From assembly GCA_021442155.1 (NCBI GenBank), contig CM038221.1, positions 31,029,906 to 31,093,905 on the forward strand: a stretch of DNA of 64,000 bases, in the 5' to 3' direction. The notes beneath the pieces were generated by a model. It was not told the DNA's origin and did no database searches. It saw only the letters and a list, made by a program, of their open reading frames with translations. Shown here piece after piece: positions 1 to 12,300 of this stretch. Source of the stretch: Cymbidium sinense (taxonomy: Eukaryota; Streptophyta; Magnoliopsida; Asparagales; Orchidaceae). Each line of letters starts with the position of its first letter. The stretch's first letter is position 1. Made by a program: the position numbers and the translations under genes.

Positions 1-778
1 ACTTACAAACTTTGGGGTGGCCAACTAACTCCTATGATTTAAATACATGTATGTAGGAAAGTCTTATGCTTTGCAAGATAGCTAGGCTATTATTTATTTA
101 GAAAGGAGACTAAGTCCTTAAAATACACACCCTAAGAGACTAGATCATGTAGGGCATGAATAATGACCTAAATCTAATGCAAATTTTGTTAAGTTTTATT
201 TTAATTTTTGGACAATTTATTTGACACACGCTATGGGATTTCATATGCCTAATGAATGAGAAGATTGATTATGGTCCAAAATCAGAAAGAAGGAGGTGTG
301 TTTCCACAATGGCTCTCAAGGGTCAAGCTATTTTCTCTGTCAAAGGTGGAAGCCCTCCATTAGCAAGAGTGGAGCAATATATTTTATGCATGATGTGAGA
401 CATACAACATCCAGTTAAGGGATTTATAAATCTTTTATTATCTTGATTTATGTTTTAGGCTTTAGGTGAGGTTATGAGTTATTTAATTTTGAGTTGATTA
501 ATTGGATAAAATTTATTTTTCCTAAGAGCCTAATCACATCCAGGCCATTCATCAAATAATGAAGAAACTAGAAAGATCATGCCATCCTAATTGCACAATC
601 ATAAACAAAATATCAATTAATTTATAAATTTGATAAAAGAATAAGAGAGGCGATGTGGTGGTTCCACCACAACAAAAAAGAAAAATGGGTAGCCGAGCTC
701 TACCCTTATACAACCCGTATTATAAATGAATGATTACAATTAAAAAAGGAATTCATATTATGGGGGTATTAATTCTTT

Positions 779-872
779 GTTCTTCATTTCTTCCTTTCTT
801 CATTTTCTTTCTTTCTTCATTTCTTTCATTCTTCATTTCTTTCTTTCTTCACTTCTTTCTTCCTTTTGACTT
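779..872. repeat. Pyrimidine-rich TTTC/TTC tract inside LTR-1
   Basis: The stretch is almost entirely T and C, built from variants of TTTCTTTC and TTCATTTC. The same tract, shorter, is at 56516-56582 in LTR-7, and its purine complement is at about 53885-53950 in LTR-6 and 24242-24270 in LTR-4. It is therefore an ancestral LTR feature, with length variation typical of a microsatellite. Confidence 0.75.
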
Positions 873-1956
873 GGGATGTAGTTTGCTCTAAGGCTTCACA
901 TGATATATAAGACATGGTCTTATAACCAATGTTCACCTTAATTCCCCCATAACATTCATTCCAAATTTTAATTGCAAAATTTACATCAAAAAGGGAAAGA
1001 TAAATCTAACTAAACCTACAAAATAGAGATTAGCTAATCATACCACACAACCCAAGTAGTTATATGAATAATTTGGACTTAGTACCCCACACATGGGTAA
1101 CCAAGTCCTATCCTAGTTTGGATAGTGCTTAAGGGTATAATAAACATGCACAACAAAAATATTTATATTTTTATTACAACACCCCTTAAGCACAATTCCC
1201 TACAGAAGGCATGATTAGGCTAAGATCATCCTAACATCTTGTCTACGCATATACACCTTAACATCTGGTATAAAAATATTACATCACAAAAATAAAATCA
1301 GGCATCAAACATGCATCACCCTACCATAGAGCTAGAAATGGTGACTTAGCCTAATGTGTGTGCCATTTAAGGCTTGTGTGGAATGTCTTAGCTAGGCTTT
1401 AAGGTTGAAATTTCCTAAATGTGAAGGATTCAATTTAGAGGGTGGTTTCATTTTAAGTGATTTAGTTGATTTGTCAATTTTAGTTGGTCATTTTATTTGG
1501 TTTAAATGAACCTATACTTAGAAGAAAAAAGAAGAGAACTTCTCTTTCATCCTACCTTAAAACATTTATAAGGTAGATTGACTGATGAATTTCATTTAGT
1601 GAATATTTTATTATGTGTTTTAATTAACCCTAAGTTTAGATTTGTTCTAAATAATCCTATTTAATAAGAGAGGCATCTTAGGATTAGTTAAGGTGGATTA
1701 CTACCACATGACACACAACTATTTATTTCTTTCCACCATGTATAACATACCCAAGAATGATCCTAAGCATACCTATACATGCAATGCAAATTTTAGCACA
1801 CTTTGATGATGAATGCTAAGAGATATGGTTTGAAAATTTGAATATTCCATTAATGCATGTTTTTATTATGTAGAAAAGGTGGATTTTTCATCTATTAACA
1901 AAATGCATATCCACATATATAAAAGATATAAGTGAGTACGACACCATTATTTTCTA

Positions 1957-2016
1957 CCCCAGGGGCGTAAAATATATGACCTACTTAGGGCTACTTAAAA
2001 CCTCGCTGCCCTGGGA
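1957..2016 (-). other. Recurring hairpin segment of the LTR (LTR-1 copy)
   Basis: CCCCAGGGGC at 1957 pairs with GCCCTGGG near 2008. The intervening bases include the conserved text that reads GAGGCTTTAAGTAGCC in sense copies. Equivalent arms occur in LTR-4 at 22880-22888 with 22931-22939, and again at 23124-23133 with 23178-23186. The arms are kept better than much of the surrounding sequence, so a folded RNA or DNA element is possible. The function is unknown. Confidence 0.45.
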
Positions 2017-3609
2017 TGTCCAGACTAATATACCACTTTTCTTAAATACATGTAAATTTACAAAGAGAAACAAATGGATGAAGAATCATGCAAAAGATTT
2101 TTTGTTTGATTTGGTTGTATAATTTACATGTAAATGTAAGGATCCTTCTTAAGTCATAACATAGAATGCATAGAATAGATTTAAGCAAGTGTTGTGTTCT
2201 TTCAAATGAACTATACACTTTGAAAAATCCCATTCAAATCCATGTTAAGAAGAGAAGAAAATAACATAAAATACATCTTATGCTATAATCACATGCAAGC
2301 TTATAAGTACTTATAAGTAGCATCACTTCATTATAATCTTAATTTATAAGTTTTGAAAATAATTTTTGGTTTAATAGTGATAATAGCTCATATTCTTAAT
2401 TTTAACCAACACATGCAATTTGACATAAAGGAAAATATTTTATTTAATTGATTTTCAAAAGAAATGAATGCATGATTTCATATGGAAACAATAACATGCT
2501 TTTGAAAGAAATAAAGGGATGTAAAGGTAAGCATATGACTTCATTCACCCTAATTACTTCATAAGGACAATCATATAAAATAGGATTATTTAAAATGAAT
2601 CAAAATTCTTTAAAGATATTTTTATTTTTAAATTTGATTTGAATTAGGAAATATTAAAAGGGTTTGCTGGTCCTAACTCATTTTCCACATGTGTGAATTG
2701 GTTTAGTTTAATTTTAGAACAATTACATTTATTGTATATTTTATTTTGGTTAAGGTGTGAATTAACTCAATTAATTACCCCTTACCTATACCACTTTAAC
2801 ATAATCATTCAAGTAATTATTAACCAACATATGATATGCAACCACATGAAATTTAAATCAGTAATGCACCTAAGAAATAAAAGGGCCCAATGCAATTGGC
2901 TCATAATTATTGATTAATTAAGCTAAAGGGTTTAATTAAATATTTTCATAACCATCCTACATATGTAGTTTGATTATAATTTCCTTTGAAGTCTATCAGG
3001 TTCTTGAACACCTAAGAATCTACCCAAGATTAAGTTCTGGAGTGATTTAGTTTTGAGTTTGATTAATTGAATTAATTACTGATGTGATTAAGCCATTAAT
3101 TAATTTACAAATTATTTAAGTGTTTATCCACATGAAATAAACTTAAGGGAAAAGATTGGAAAAGAAATCCTAATCTTATTCCCTAAGTGCATTCATTGTT
3201 TCATGATGATTAACAAGTTTAATTAATGAATTTATCACTATTTAATAGGTCAATTAATCATTTATTTAGTTGAGAGAGGGATTAAGGATGAAGTAAGCAA
3301 TTCCCCTAATTAATCCAATAATAAATTCTAAGAAAATCTTGGGAGGTAAAGGTCATCCCACTAATCAACCCTACTAGGAAGTTTGGAATTAATTGCTGAA
3401 GTAATTAAGAAGTAATTAGCCTAATTATATTTCCAATAAAACCCTAATTGAGTGAAAGTTATTATTCAAAATCAATTGATTTTAATTTTATATTATTCTC
3501 CTTTAAATTATATTTAAAATGAACTTGAGTTTATATTTTTTAGATTTTTCTACAATTAGTTATGAATTTTAGAAGTTTTAGCATTAAAAATGAATTACTT
3601 AGAGATAAT

Positions 3610-3760
3610 TAACCCCGTAATCCCGTCGGGCCACGTGGCGGACGCGTGGCAGCGTAGCTTTCCAGTGGCATGACGGGATATGTTATAAGTTATCATCCGT
3701 CGAAGTCACCGGCGGCGCGCACTTTTCTACAGCGTCGATCTAAGATGGATGGACGGTAAT
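3610..3760. promoter_or_regulatory. GC-rich island with perfect G-box
   Basis: This is a short CpG-containing block within very AT-rich LTR-1. It contains CCACGTGG with a CACGTG core at 3632-3637, followed by ACGCGTGGC. CACGTG is the G-box/ABRE core bound by plant bZIP and bHLH factors. LTR-7 keeps CACGTG at 59813-59818. LTR-6 has CACATG in the equivalent place (near 50640, read on the minus strand), as expected from C-to-T decay. Regulatory activity is inferred, not shown. Confidence 0.4.
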
Positions 3761-3899
3761 CCCAGTTTATGCTTAAATAAGAGGGAGATCTATTGTGATT
3801 TAATCACAACTGTCCATTCTAATCACATGAAATGGACGGTGTGTGATCTATCTCCTCCCGAGAGGCGAGAGACGGATACCGTCTATCAATCATCACTCG

Positions 3900-3923
3900 A
3901 TCCGAGCTCACCCGAGCTCGGAT
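3900..3923. repeat. Perfect 10-bp inverted repeat
   Basis: ATCCGAGCTC and GAGCTCGGAT flank a four-base ACCC loop. An imperfect version with the same arms occurs near 50361-50390 in LTR-6 in the opposite orientation, so this small hairpin belongs to the LTR family and is not chance. Role unknown. Confidence 0.6.
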
Positions 3924-5058
3924 GGAGTTCAAACTCACCCCACACCTTCAGGGAAGCCCAAGCAATGTATCCAACGGTCAAGATCTCAAGGGATTACAAA
4001 ATCCTTCACAAAGGACCAAATAATTTTTCCTATAGCTACGATTTCAATGGCATACCTCACCGGAGGCTATCACCAGTGCTTCCAAAGAAGGAGGTAGCTT
4101 CGTCTAGTAGAGACGAAGCCCTGTTGAAGGTATCAAGTCTTGATTTGAAGTGGATGGCTCGGTTGACCAAGCTCCCCTTCAATGGTGACCGGCATTAGTA
4201 AAAGTCCCCCCTTCCCGTGGCTTGGTGACTTGGGAAATAACTTGATTGAGCTCGACAGTCCCTTAATGGTGCTTGTGAGGTTAATTTAGTTTTGATGGAG
4301 AATTGGATGAGTTTGGATTTGGATTAACCTCCCATATTTGGGATTTTGGAAAAATTGAGAAGGAGAAATCAAGGGAGCTTCAAAATGGCTTTAGGAAGCT
4401 TAGGGATGCTTGGTTTCAATTACTAGAGTTCAGTCGAATTAAGTGCTTCTCGTTTGAGTGGGAATGAGGGGGAGTATATCTCCCCCTCCTTGGATCGGAT
4501 GACTGAGAGCTGAGTTTTCATTTTAGCTCAATTACTGAGATTAGTTGATCAGTTTGGGTTATTTAACATCCCATGTGAGTCATTTTAGGTAGTGGAGGGA
4601 AGTAGAGTGGGTGCCCATGTGCTAAGTGAGTGCATTGGGTGATCCAAGTGTTCAATTTTCATTGGAGGGGTCAGTTTGGCCTTAGCTTGAGTCATGGCCA
4701 ACCTAAGCTCATTGGGTCATGTTCACCACCCTCCTTGGTGTCCATGTAGACCACTAGGAGGATGCCAAGTGGCCTCAAAAAAGAATTGACCAAATTCCAA
4801 GTGAATTTGGCCATGTGATACCCTTTGACCTAAGGGTAAAATGGTCATTTGGCCTTGATTTTGATTTGGAAAGATATAAAATGATTCAAAAATGAGTTGG
4901 GCCAAATTTCAAGTGATTTGGAGTTCATTTGATTTGAATTGATTCAATTTGAGCCATTTAGGTCAAGTTAGGTCAATTTGGGTTAGGTTGACCAATTGGT
5001 AAAATTGGGTCAAACCATGGGTTAGGTCAAGTTCAAATGATCATTTGGAGCCTATGAG

Positions 5059-6780
5059 TAGGGGTGAGCATTCGGTCGGTTTGGCTTATTCGGTTTGGGT
5101 TTTGGTCCAACCGAATAAACCAAACTTTATGAAAAAAATCGACCAAAGTAGCACAAAAAAACCATATAAATCGAACCAAATAAACCGAATTAGAGTTCGG
5201 TTTATTTGGTTCAATTTTCCCTAAATTGAATTATAGAGATAGATTAAAAAAAAGAATTTTAAAGTTAACAAACAAATAATAGAGAAATTTTATTAACTAA
5301 AGTTACTAAACTACATGTATACATATTGATACAATGTAATGTACAATGTAAATAGTTTTTCATATTGATACAATTTATGAATTAATGTACAAATAAAATT
5401 ATAAACAATTAACAAAGAAAGAGAAAAAATAGTACAAGTGTACAACATAATTCAATTGTATTAAGCCAAATCAAATGTTGGGCCACTTTCAGTTGTTCAT
5501 GTAAAATAATATCTTCAATCTTCATCTCGTCTTCCTCGAATTAGGTTTGTTCCTTCAAGCATTCATAGACCTCAATTGGAATTCATGAAAAAGAATAATT
5601 TTTAAGCAATTAGTGTTCACTGTTCTGAAAAATGAGCAAAGGCCTTCATGAACCTGTATTAGCAAACAAGACGGGCAAGTGCCAAGTGCCGTAAGTCAGG
5701 GACTCAGCCTGAAAAATTTGGTGGTCTGTCCCGAAGGTTGGCAAACAAGTAGCCCAAAGGCTTCCAGAACCTGTATTAGCAGACAAAGAAACAACTGGCC
5801 AGCAGCCAGCCAAGAGCCAACGGCCCAACAGCCACAAAATTTAAATAAAAACTATAGCAGATCAATCACAAACACCCAGCCTTCATCTATATACATCTTA
5901 TTAGTACAACCCACTTTTTCTATACGTCTTATTACTGCACTTTTTGCCACTTGTAGTACAGACAAAAACACCAAAATCAATTTTTCTGCCAACTTAACTT
6001 CAATAGGTACTACTTTCACTCAGCTCTCTTATATAATCTTATATCTTTCTAACATTCTATTTTGCAATATCTATCTTAATATTCTCATTTTAGCCCCAAT
6101 TACCATAATGATCATGGCCTTGGCGGTCAACACTAGATCCATGCCATCATACAATATGATTACTAAAACCTAATGGCAGTCCTAGAACATGCATCGCCAT
6201 TCAAGTATGGCGAAAATGAAGCGATAAGGCAAAACTTGAATTTATCTTCTTACGTAAACACCAAAAAGTGCAGCAAAATAAAATACTTTCAAGATCATAC
6301 AAATAGCTACTTCCAAAGAATTGAAAGATCGTTTGCATCTCATTCAAGGTACCAATTAAGTTATAGTAAAAAAATAGTGTTAACAATGTGTAATGCTTAC
6401 TGTAAGCATATGATGCCACATGCTGTAGACCTATAGTCATGAATTCCAACTGATACGACCAGCAATATGTTATATATAGAAGCCAGGAAAACACCAAGCT
6501 ATAAAGATTCTTGCATATATGAAAACAGATCAAAGTTAGATCAGATACTTCAAAGACTGAGCCTCCATGTAAAATTGAGAGTTTAAAATTCCATTATTAC
6601 AATGAATCACCTGTATCCCCATTAGCTCATGAGCTAGATCAGCTGATAGAGACTCCCCATTTAGCACAAAAATTACACAAGTTCCATCAGGTCTCATCAT
6701 ATCAACCAAACGAGGAGAATATTGGCAAATGACAAGCAATTCATGGCATGACAACTTGAAATCTGATAGTTACTACTTCC
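5059..6780 (+). mobile_element. hAT-like element fragment (left terminus)
   Basis: The sequence changes abruptly at 5059 from LTR-1 to TAGGGGTGAGCA, followed by interleaved TTCGGTTTGG and CCGAATAAACC motifs to about 5215. Such a terminus, with pairing subterminal motifs, is typical of plant non-autonomous hAT elements. The eight bases before it (5051-5058) would be the expected target duplication, but I could not find a matching right end TGCTCACCCCTA before the chromovirus starts near 6785, so the element is truncated or interrupted. Inside are two near-identical 20-bp motifs (5651-5670 and 5767-5786, 117 bp apart) and an exon-like stretch near 6605-6765. No transposase was recognised. Confidence 0.5.
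6605..6765 (-). pseudogene. Exon-like fragment of an unrecognised protein-coding gene
   Basis: On the minus strand an open stretch of about 50 codons reads with normal codon use and protein-like composition (for example ELLVICQYSPRLVDMMRPDG). It is flanked by plausible splice signals: a CAG acceptor just upstream (plus-strand 6764-6766) and a CAG/GTGATT donor after the residues HELMGIQ. I do not recognise the protein family. It lies between a hAT-like terminus and a chromovirus fragment, with no partner exon that I could join to it. It may therefore be a captured or relict gene piece. The coding interpretation rests only on composition and splice-like boundaries. Confidence 0.4.
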
Positions 6781-6784
6781 TTTT

Positions 6785-7275
6785 TTAGCACCATTATTGC
6801 TCCAATAACTGATATCCTAAAATTAGATAAATTTTGTTGGACTTCTAATGCACAAAAGGCGTTAGAGAAAATTAAAGTTCTTATGACTTCTGCACCAATC
6901 CTTAGGCTTCCTGATTTTTCTAAAGCCTTTGAAGTGACATGTGATGCTTCAAGAATTGGGATAGGTAGAATTTTAAGTCAAGAGAATCATCCTATAACAT
7001 TCTTTAGTGAAAACTTAAATGAAGCCAAATAATGATATTCCACTTATGATAGAGAGTTTTATGCTGTAATTAAATCCTTAAGGCATTGGTGACACTATAG
7101 AGAATTTATACTTAATTATGAACATCATGCCTTAAAATTCATTAATACTCAATGAAAAATTAAGTCATAGACATGCAAAATAGGTTAAATTTTTACAAGA
7201 CTACTCTTTTGTTCTAAAGCATAAGCCTGAAATTGAGAATAAACCTGTTTATGACTTATCCAGGTAAACCTAATG
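6785..7275 (+). pseudogene. Chromovirus pol remnant: RT tail and RNase H
   Basis: Translation through stops gives recognisable Ty3/gypsy RNase H text: APITD...WTSNAQKALEKIKVLM, then LPDFSKAFEVTCDAS with the first catalytic Asp region, GIGRILSQE, YDREFYAVIKSLRHW, and a degraded KHKPEIENK near 7218. The gag, protease and most of the RT that should precede it are absent, so the element is 5'-truncated at the hAT-like segment. Several in-frame stops (for example near 7030, 7090 and 7155) show that it is dead. Integrase and chromodomain follow in the same orientation. Confidence 0.82.
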
Positions 7276-7439
7276 ATTTCCTCTTTAGAATTGAGAATCC
7301 CAGGATTTGATAGAAGTAAAGATAATTATATTGTGTGCCCTGACTTTCACCTAATTTATCTTGAACACTTAGATAAACCAATAACTTTATAAAGGATATT
7401 CTTGATAATAAATGAATATTTATATAAAGAAAAATAACT

Positions 7440-8100
7440 ATGCATTCCTCAATCTTCTCTTAGAGAATTCCTTATCACTATGGGGGTGTAGTTGGTCATT
7501 TTGAAAAGGATAAGACCATAAGTTTATTAGAAAATATATTTTATTAGCCTTCATTAAAACAAGATGTTCAAAAATTAGTGACTCAATATTTAATTTGTAA
7601 ACAGACTAAAACTATCAAATAAAGGTTTGGACAATACACTGCCTTACTTATTCCTTATAGGCTTTGGGAAGACCTATCAATAGATTTTATTCTAGGATTA
7701 CCTAGGACAGCTCGAGGACATGATAATATTTTTGTTGTAGTAGATAGGTTCTCAAAAATGACTCATTTCTTACCTTGTTTAAAAATAAATGATGCTTCTT
7801 ATATAGCCAAATTATTTTTTAAGAAAATAATACGACTCCATGGTCTCCCTTTAACCATTATTTTTGATAGAGATATTAAGTTTGTCTCATATTTTTGGAA
7901 AATATTATGGAAATTATTAGGTACCAAATTAAAATTTTCTTTTGCCTTTCACCCACAAACTTATGGACAAACTGAAGTAGTTAATCGTACATTAGGAAAT
8001 TTGCTTAGATGCTTGGTAGGTAAAAGTTTAGGAAATTGAGATTTACATTTACCAACCTATGAATTTACCTATAATAGTACTATTTCTAAAACTACAAAAA
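7440..8100 (+). pseudogene. Chromovirus integrase remnant
   Basis: This follows the RNase H in order. A degenerate zinc-binding (HHCC-like) segment lies around 7470-7620. It is followed by the catalytic core, where [20 protein letters not shown], the MTHFLPC...[10 protein letters not shown] segment, FDRDIKF and [20 protein letters not shown] are legible. The three catalytic acidic residues of the D,D-35-E triad are all visible (Asp in SIDF, the second Asp in FDRD, Glu in TEVV). The best open stretch is 7758-8039, and it ends in a TGA where related proteins have Trp. The family is a chromodomain Ty3/gypsy element, Reina-like by general appearance; the lineage is tentative. Confidence 0.85.
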
Positions 8101-8735
8101 AAATCACCATTCGAGATAGTTTATGGTCAAAACCCACGACAAGCAATAAATGTTGCAAACCTACCATCTTATGTATTTTCTGATGCAACGCATTCTCATT
8201 TGCTAAAGATTTTCAATGCCTCCATGAAGATATAAGAAAGCAAATTACTATAAGTAATGAAAACCTACCATCTTATGTATTTTCTAAGGCAAATAATAAT
8301 CATTCAATGAAAAATATAAAGAAGGTGATTATGTATTGATTCACATTCAGCCTGAGCATTATCAAACCACCAGATATAAGAAATTACATGCACGAGCTTG
8401 TGGTCCATTTAAAATTCTTAAAAAAAACTAGAACTAATGCTTATGACCTTGATTTGCTTGCTGATATGCTCATTCATTTAGTTATTAATATTGAAGTTAT
8501 TCTGTCATATGAAGGAATTAGCAAACCTCCACTTGTTCAGTTTAACTCTTTAGCAGGAGATATAGCACCATACTTGCAGAAGCCCTCTTCCTTTGAAGTT
8601 GACTATATTATCATCGAGGAAGCACCCATTAATCTGGCTTCTGAACATCATTTTGTAGTTTGTTGGAAGAATAAGCCACTAGCTGAAGACACATGGTTGA
8701 CCCGTACTGATTTGGAGACTTTAGCCCCATAATTG
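8100..8735 (+). pseudogene. Chromovirus integrase C-terminus and chromodomain
   Basis: The reading continues with ANLPSYVFSDA, a YKEGDYV-type motif near 8315 and YKKLHARACGPFKILKK, then an open stretch of 114 codons (8388-8732). That stretch ends in a chromodomain-like segment (VDYIIIEEAP...HHFVVCWKNKPLAEDTWL), in which the conserved aromatic and W-x-x-x-TW positions can be followed. Chromodomains of this kind help target integration to marked chromatin. About 115 bp before 8280 the NLPSYVF-coding text is duplicated, an internal rearrangement that breaks the frame. Confidence 0.78.
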
Positions 8736-8794
8736 GTAGAAGACTTCTTATATTTTAACTCTATAGAGTAGAGTTCAATTGAGCCTAGGGGAGT

Positions 8795-9365
8795 TGATGT
8801 AGAACATCATGAGGATCCAAAAATTAGAGCTTAAGGTCCATTTACAAGATCTCAAGCTAAAGCCCAAGAAAATTCAAGAAAGAAGAAGGCTTAGCCCATT
8901 AGCTTGCTAAGACCCATTTTATGATTTCATCCTTTTTATTTATGTAATTTTTAATTTTCTTCTAAAAACTCTATGTTTGAAATTTTGCATTTAAAAATTC
9001 AAAGCGTGACATGTGAGGTGGTTGAATCTACATAAAATAATAGCATATGAAATGGGTGGATGACATAAAATAATGAGGCAATTTATCATTTCACATTAAT
9101 GTGGCCACCTACCTTTCCCTCCATATTTTGAATTTTTTTTCTTTTAAAAGATGGTTGTAATGGCTATAAATAGCCCATCTTACTAGAATGAAAGAGATCT
9201 TTTAGCAATTTGCAAATTATTAAGTTATTCTTGTGGTTTGGGAGCTTGGTGGCCAAACCTTGACAATTCTTGGTGGGAGCGCTAGTTATCCAACATATCT
9301 TCTTCCCTCACCTCCAATACTCTCAATCTCATCAAAAGAAAGAACACCCACCTCCATCAATTATT
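8795..9365 (+). repeat. Chromovirus 3' LTR
   Basis: A short purine run (AGGGGAG) at 8788-8794 directly precedes TGATGTAGAACATCATGAGG, a PPT-LTR junction in the expected place after the chromodomain ORF. A TATA-like GGCTATAAATAG lies near 9163 and a GGTGGGAGCG motif near 9273. The 3' end is uncertain: a CA falls at about 9295, but related-looking text continues to about 9365, where LTR-2 begins. No 5' LTR was found, so the element is 5'-truncated. Confidence 0.65.
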
Positions 9366-9369
9366 GATT

Positions 9370-12300
9370 AATAAACTTAAAGTTATAAGAATTTCAAGTT
9401 TCTAGAGCCTAAATTAATGAAATAAATAAAATTAAATCAAAGAAATTAAGGAAACACATGGAAATGCCTTAAAACATCATGATTAATATCATAAAACCCT
9501 AAGAAAATAGTTGAACCCTTTGGAACTTAATAAACTCTGGAGCTATATACTTGGGATTCATAAGTCATTGAAATCAATAATAATTAAATTTTTTAGAACT
9601 AAATTTCAAGAAATAAATGACAAATTAAATATTAAGCCAAAATTGTAAACAAATTAAGATTAAAATGTCATTAATTAAACTATAAATTAGTTCAAGTAAA
9701 CACAATTTGATTTTGAATTTAAACCTTAGAATATAGTTAAATTAATTAAATAATACCTAATTAAGCATTAATTGAATTCCAAACTTAACCAAATCAACAT
9801 AAATCATCAATCTTTAATTAGATCATTTATCAAATTAACCACTTGAAACCAAATTAAATTTAATTAATCAATTTAAATCACCTTGAAAAAAATAAATTAA
9901 TATATCAAATCTTGATTAGCTTAATTAAGACCAATACTTAAATCATCTTAAATATAACATAAAATCTTGATTTGTTTAATTAGGATTGATCACAATTAAT
10001 GCATAATTAAACCTTGAGTAAACTAATCATATTTGACCAATTATTGACCATTAATTAAATGAATCACTTAATTAATATTCAAATAAGTGTAACACTCAAT
10101 TATGATGAGTTCAATTAAACCTCAATTATTTGATTAAGGTAAACATTAAAATTAGATTATGCTTGATTAGTTATTAATCTAATCTTAATTGAATGAATAA
10201 TCTAATCAAATCAATTAATCAACAATTAACCCTTGATTCAGTTCATTACTTGGTTAAGAAAATCATTTGATTAAGTTAATAATAATGAAACCAAATATTA
10301 ATTAGGGTTGAATTAGTTAATCATTAAATAGATTAAGTCCTTCAATTAAACTCTTAATAAAACCAACCATTTATTAAAATAAAGGCTTAAGTAATCACCA
10401 TTCTAGTTTTAATTGAATTAATTATTCAATCAAATTAAACATAATTCAACTTCTAATTAAGTTAAAAAAATTAAGCATCTAACTAATTTAAACTTAATTT
10501 GAATAAAATAAACTCAAATAAGATAATTAAGATTATCATTAATTAAATTTTAACTATTTAAATTAATGAATATTGAATTAATCATTCATCATACTTTAAT
10601 AAGGTTAATCATGATAAACTTAAATAATTATGAATCATACCTTAATGAAATCAATAAAATAAAATAAAATAAGTTTAACTAATCAATTAATTGAACTAAA
10701 AATAAACCTTTAAGTAATTCATCAATCAAGGTTTAATTAACTTTATCATTCGATTTAAATGATACATAATTGAATTTTACAAGATTAATTTGACTGATCA
10801 ACAATAAATATTTAATTAAGTCATACAAGTAAACTTCAAGTAAATTGAACTAATCAATTAAACCTAACATTCAATTGGATTAATTAAACTAAAATTATCT
10901 CATCAAACTTCAAATGTTTAATTAAACTTCAAGTAAATCAATCAATTATTCAATTAAACTAGGTTAAGTAAATTATTTTGAACAAAACACACTAAAATGA
11001 TCCTTAATCAAATTATTGGATAAGTCAACCACTCAATCAAAACTTTAGTTAAATTACTCATGTGAAACTTAAATAACTTTCAAATAACCAAAACTATCAA
11101 AATGAGATCAAGTCATTTAAATACCATAATTGAAATTAATTAAAATTTAGCTATATCAATCAACCAAATTAAATATAAATATTCAACTAATCATTCAACA
11201 AATTAAATTGGATTAATCAAATCAAACTAAATCATAACTAATTATAGAACTGGATCAAATATAATCAATATAAATTTCAAGTTTACTTAATCAAATTAAG
11301 TATGTTACCAAACTAAAGCAAATAAATCTTAATCATCATAATAAAATTCAACTAAATAATGAACTCAAAAATTATGAAATACCATTAATTAAATTTAAAA
11401 TATGTTAATTGAATTATCAAATCAATCAAACCTAATCAAAATTTAAAACCACAAAATTCAAATAATAATAAAACCAACTTAAGCAACATAAATAAAACTG
11501 ATAGATTTAATCAATCATTAAACTCTTTATAACAATTAAACCTTAAATTGAAATAAAATTAATCAAAGAAAGGTATAATAATCAACATAGAAATGGGCAT
11601 TTAATTACTTTTAACATATCTTTAAGGATTTTGAATGACCTAGTTGATGTTTAATACCTTAACTAATTCATTTATATAGGTTTTCTAATGCTAAGATTGG
11701 CCACCAAACAAAAATGAATAAACATTATTCATAAAAAATGTAATTAAATAATGAATCCAAAATTATAAGAAAAACCATCCGTTAATTAATCTCAACATAT
11801 AAATTGGATAATTAAATCTATTGAACTTGATTAAAATTTTAAATCATGAAACTCAAATAAATGTCAAAATTAAATGAATAGATATAAATCATTTAGAGCA
11901 TAAAGATCAATTAATACAAAATTTAAATAAAAAAAGATCAAGTAGTAATTGAACATTAAATCAAAATGAACTTATTCAAATTAAGCCCTATCAACCTAAC
12001 TAAAATTGAGCAATAATAGCTTGATTAACTTCAACAATGAATATCACTTAATTAACTAAACTAAAGAATTAACTAAATTGGATTTAATCAAAATATAAAA
12101 TCAAGAAATTTAAATAATAATTAAATTAAAATCAATCAATACAAATCAATAAAAGTAATATAACCTAAATAATTTAATAAATATTCAAATGAAATTTAAA
12201 TACAAGATTAAATATAAATTGAAATTTGAATTAAAATAAACTTAATTAAATGAAAGAAACTAAAAAATATTATTAATAAAAATTAATAAAATACAAAGAT

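Larger units (their letters stand above)
1..5058 (-). repeat. LTR-1: partial antisense copy of giant Tat-like LTR
   Basis: This is non-coding DNA that runs collinear with 55770-60930 (LTR-7) and as the reverse complement of 22190-25050 (LTR-4). A good anchor is 1170-1340, whose reverse complement recurs at 23820-23990 and 53450-53600. The window begins about 0.6 kb inside the LTR 3' end, and the copy stops at 5058, where a hAT-like terminus begins. From left to right it holds a pyrimidine-rich tract (779-872), the hairpin segment (1957-2016), an AT-rich block (about 2930-3600), a GC-rich island (3610-3760) and the start of the TTGAC-rich zone (about 4900-5050). The strand is inferred from LTR-5, which precedes gag on the plus strand. 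No promoter or polyadenylation site could be placed with confidence. Confidence 0.72.

Noticed and set aside
3749..4198. 149-codon ORF in the GC-richer part of LTR-1
   Set aside because: It is antisense to the element, is not open in the equivalent parts of LTR-3, LTR-4, LTR-6 or LTR-7, and has no recognisable domain. Length is explained by local GC content.
5679..6173. 164-codon plus-strand ORF
   Set aside because: Low-complexity hydrophobic and Thr/Ser/Asn-rich composition typical of AT-rich non-coding DNA. No domain, and it lies inside a hAT-like non-coding segment.
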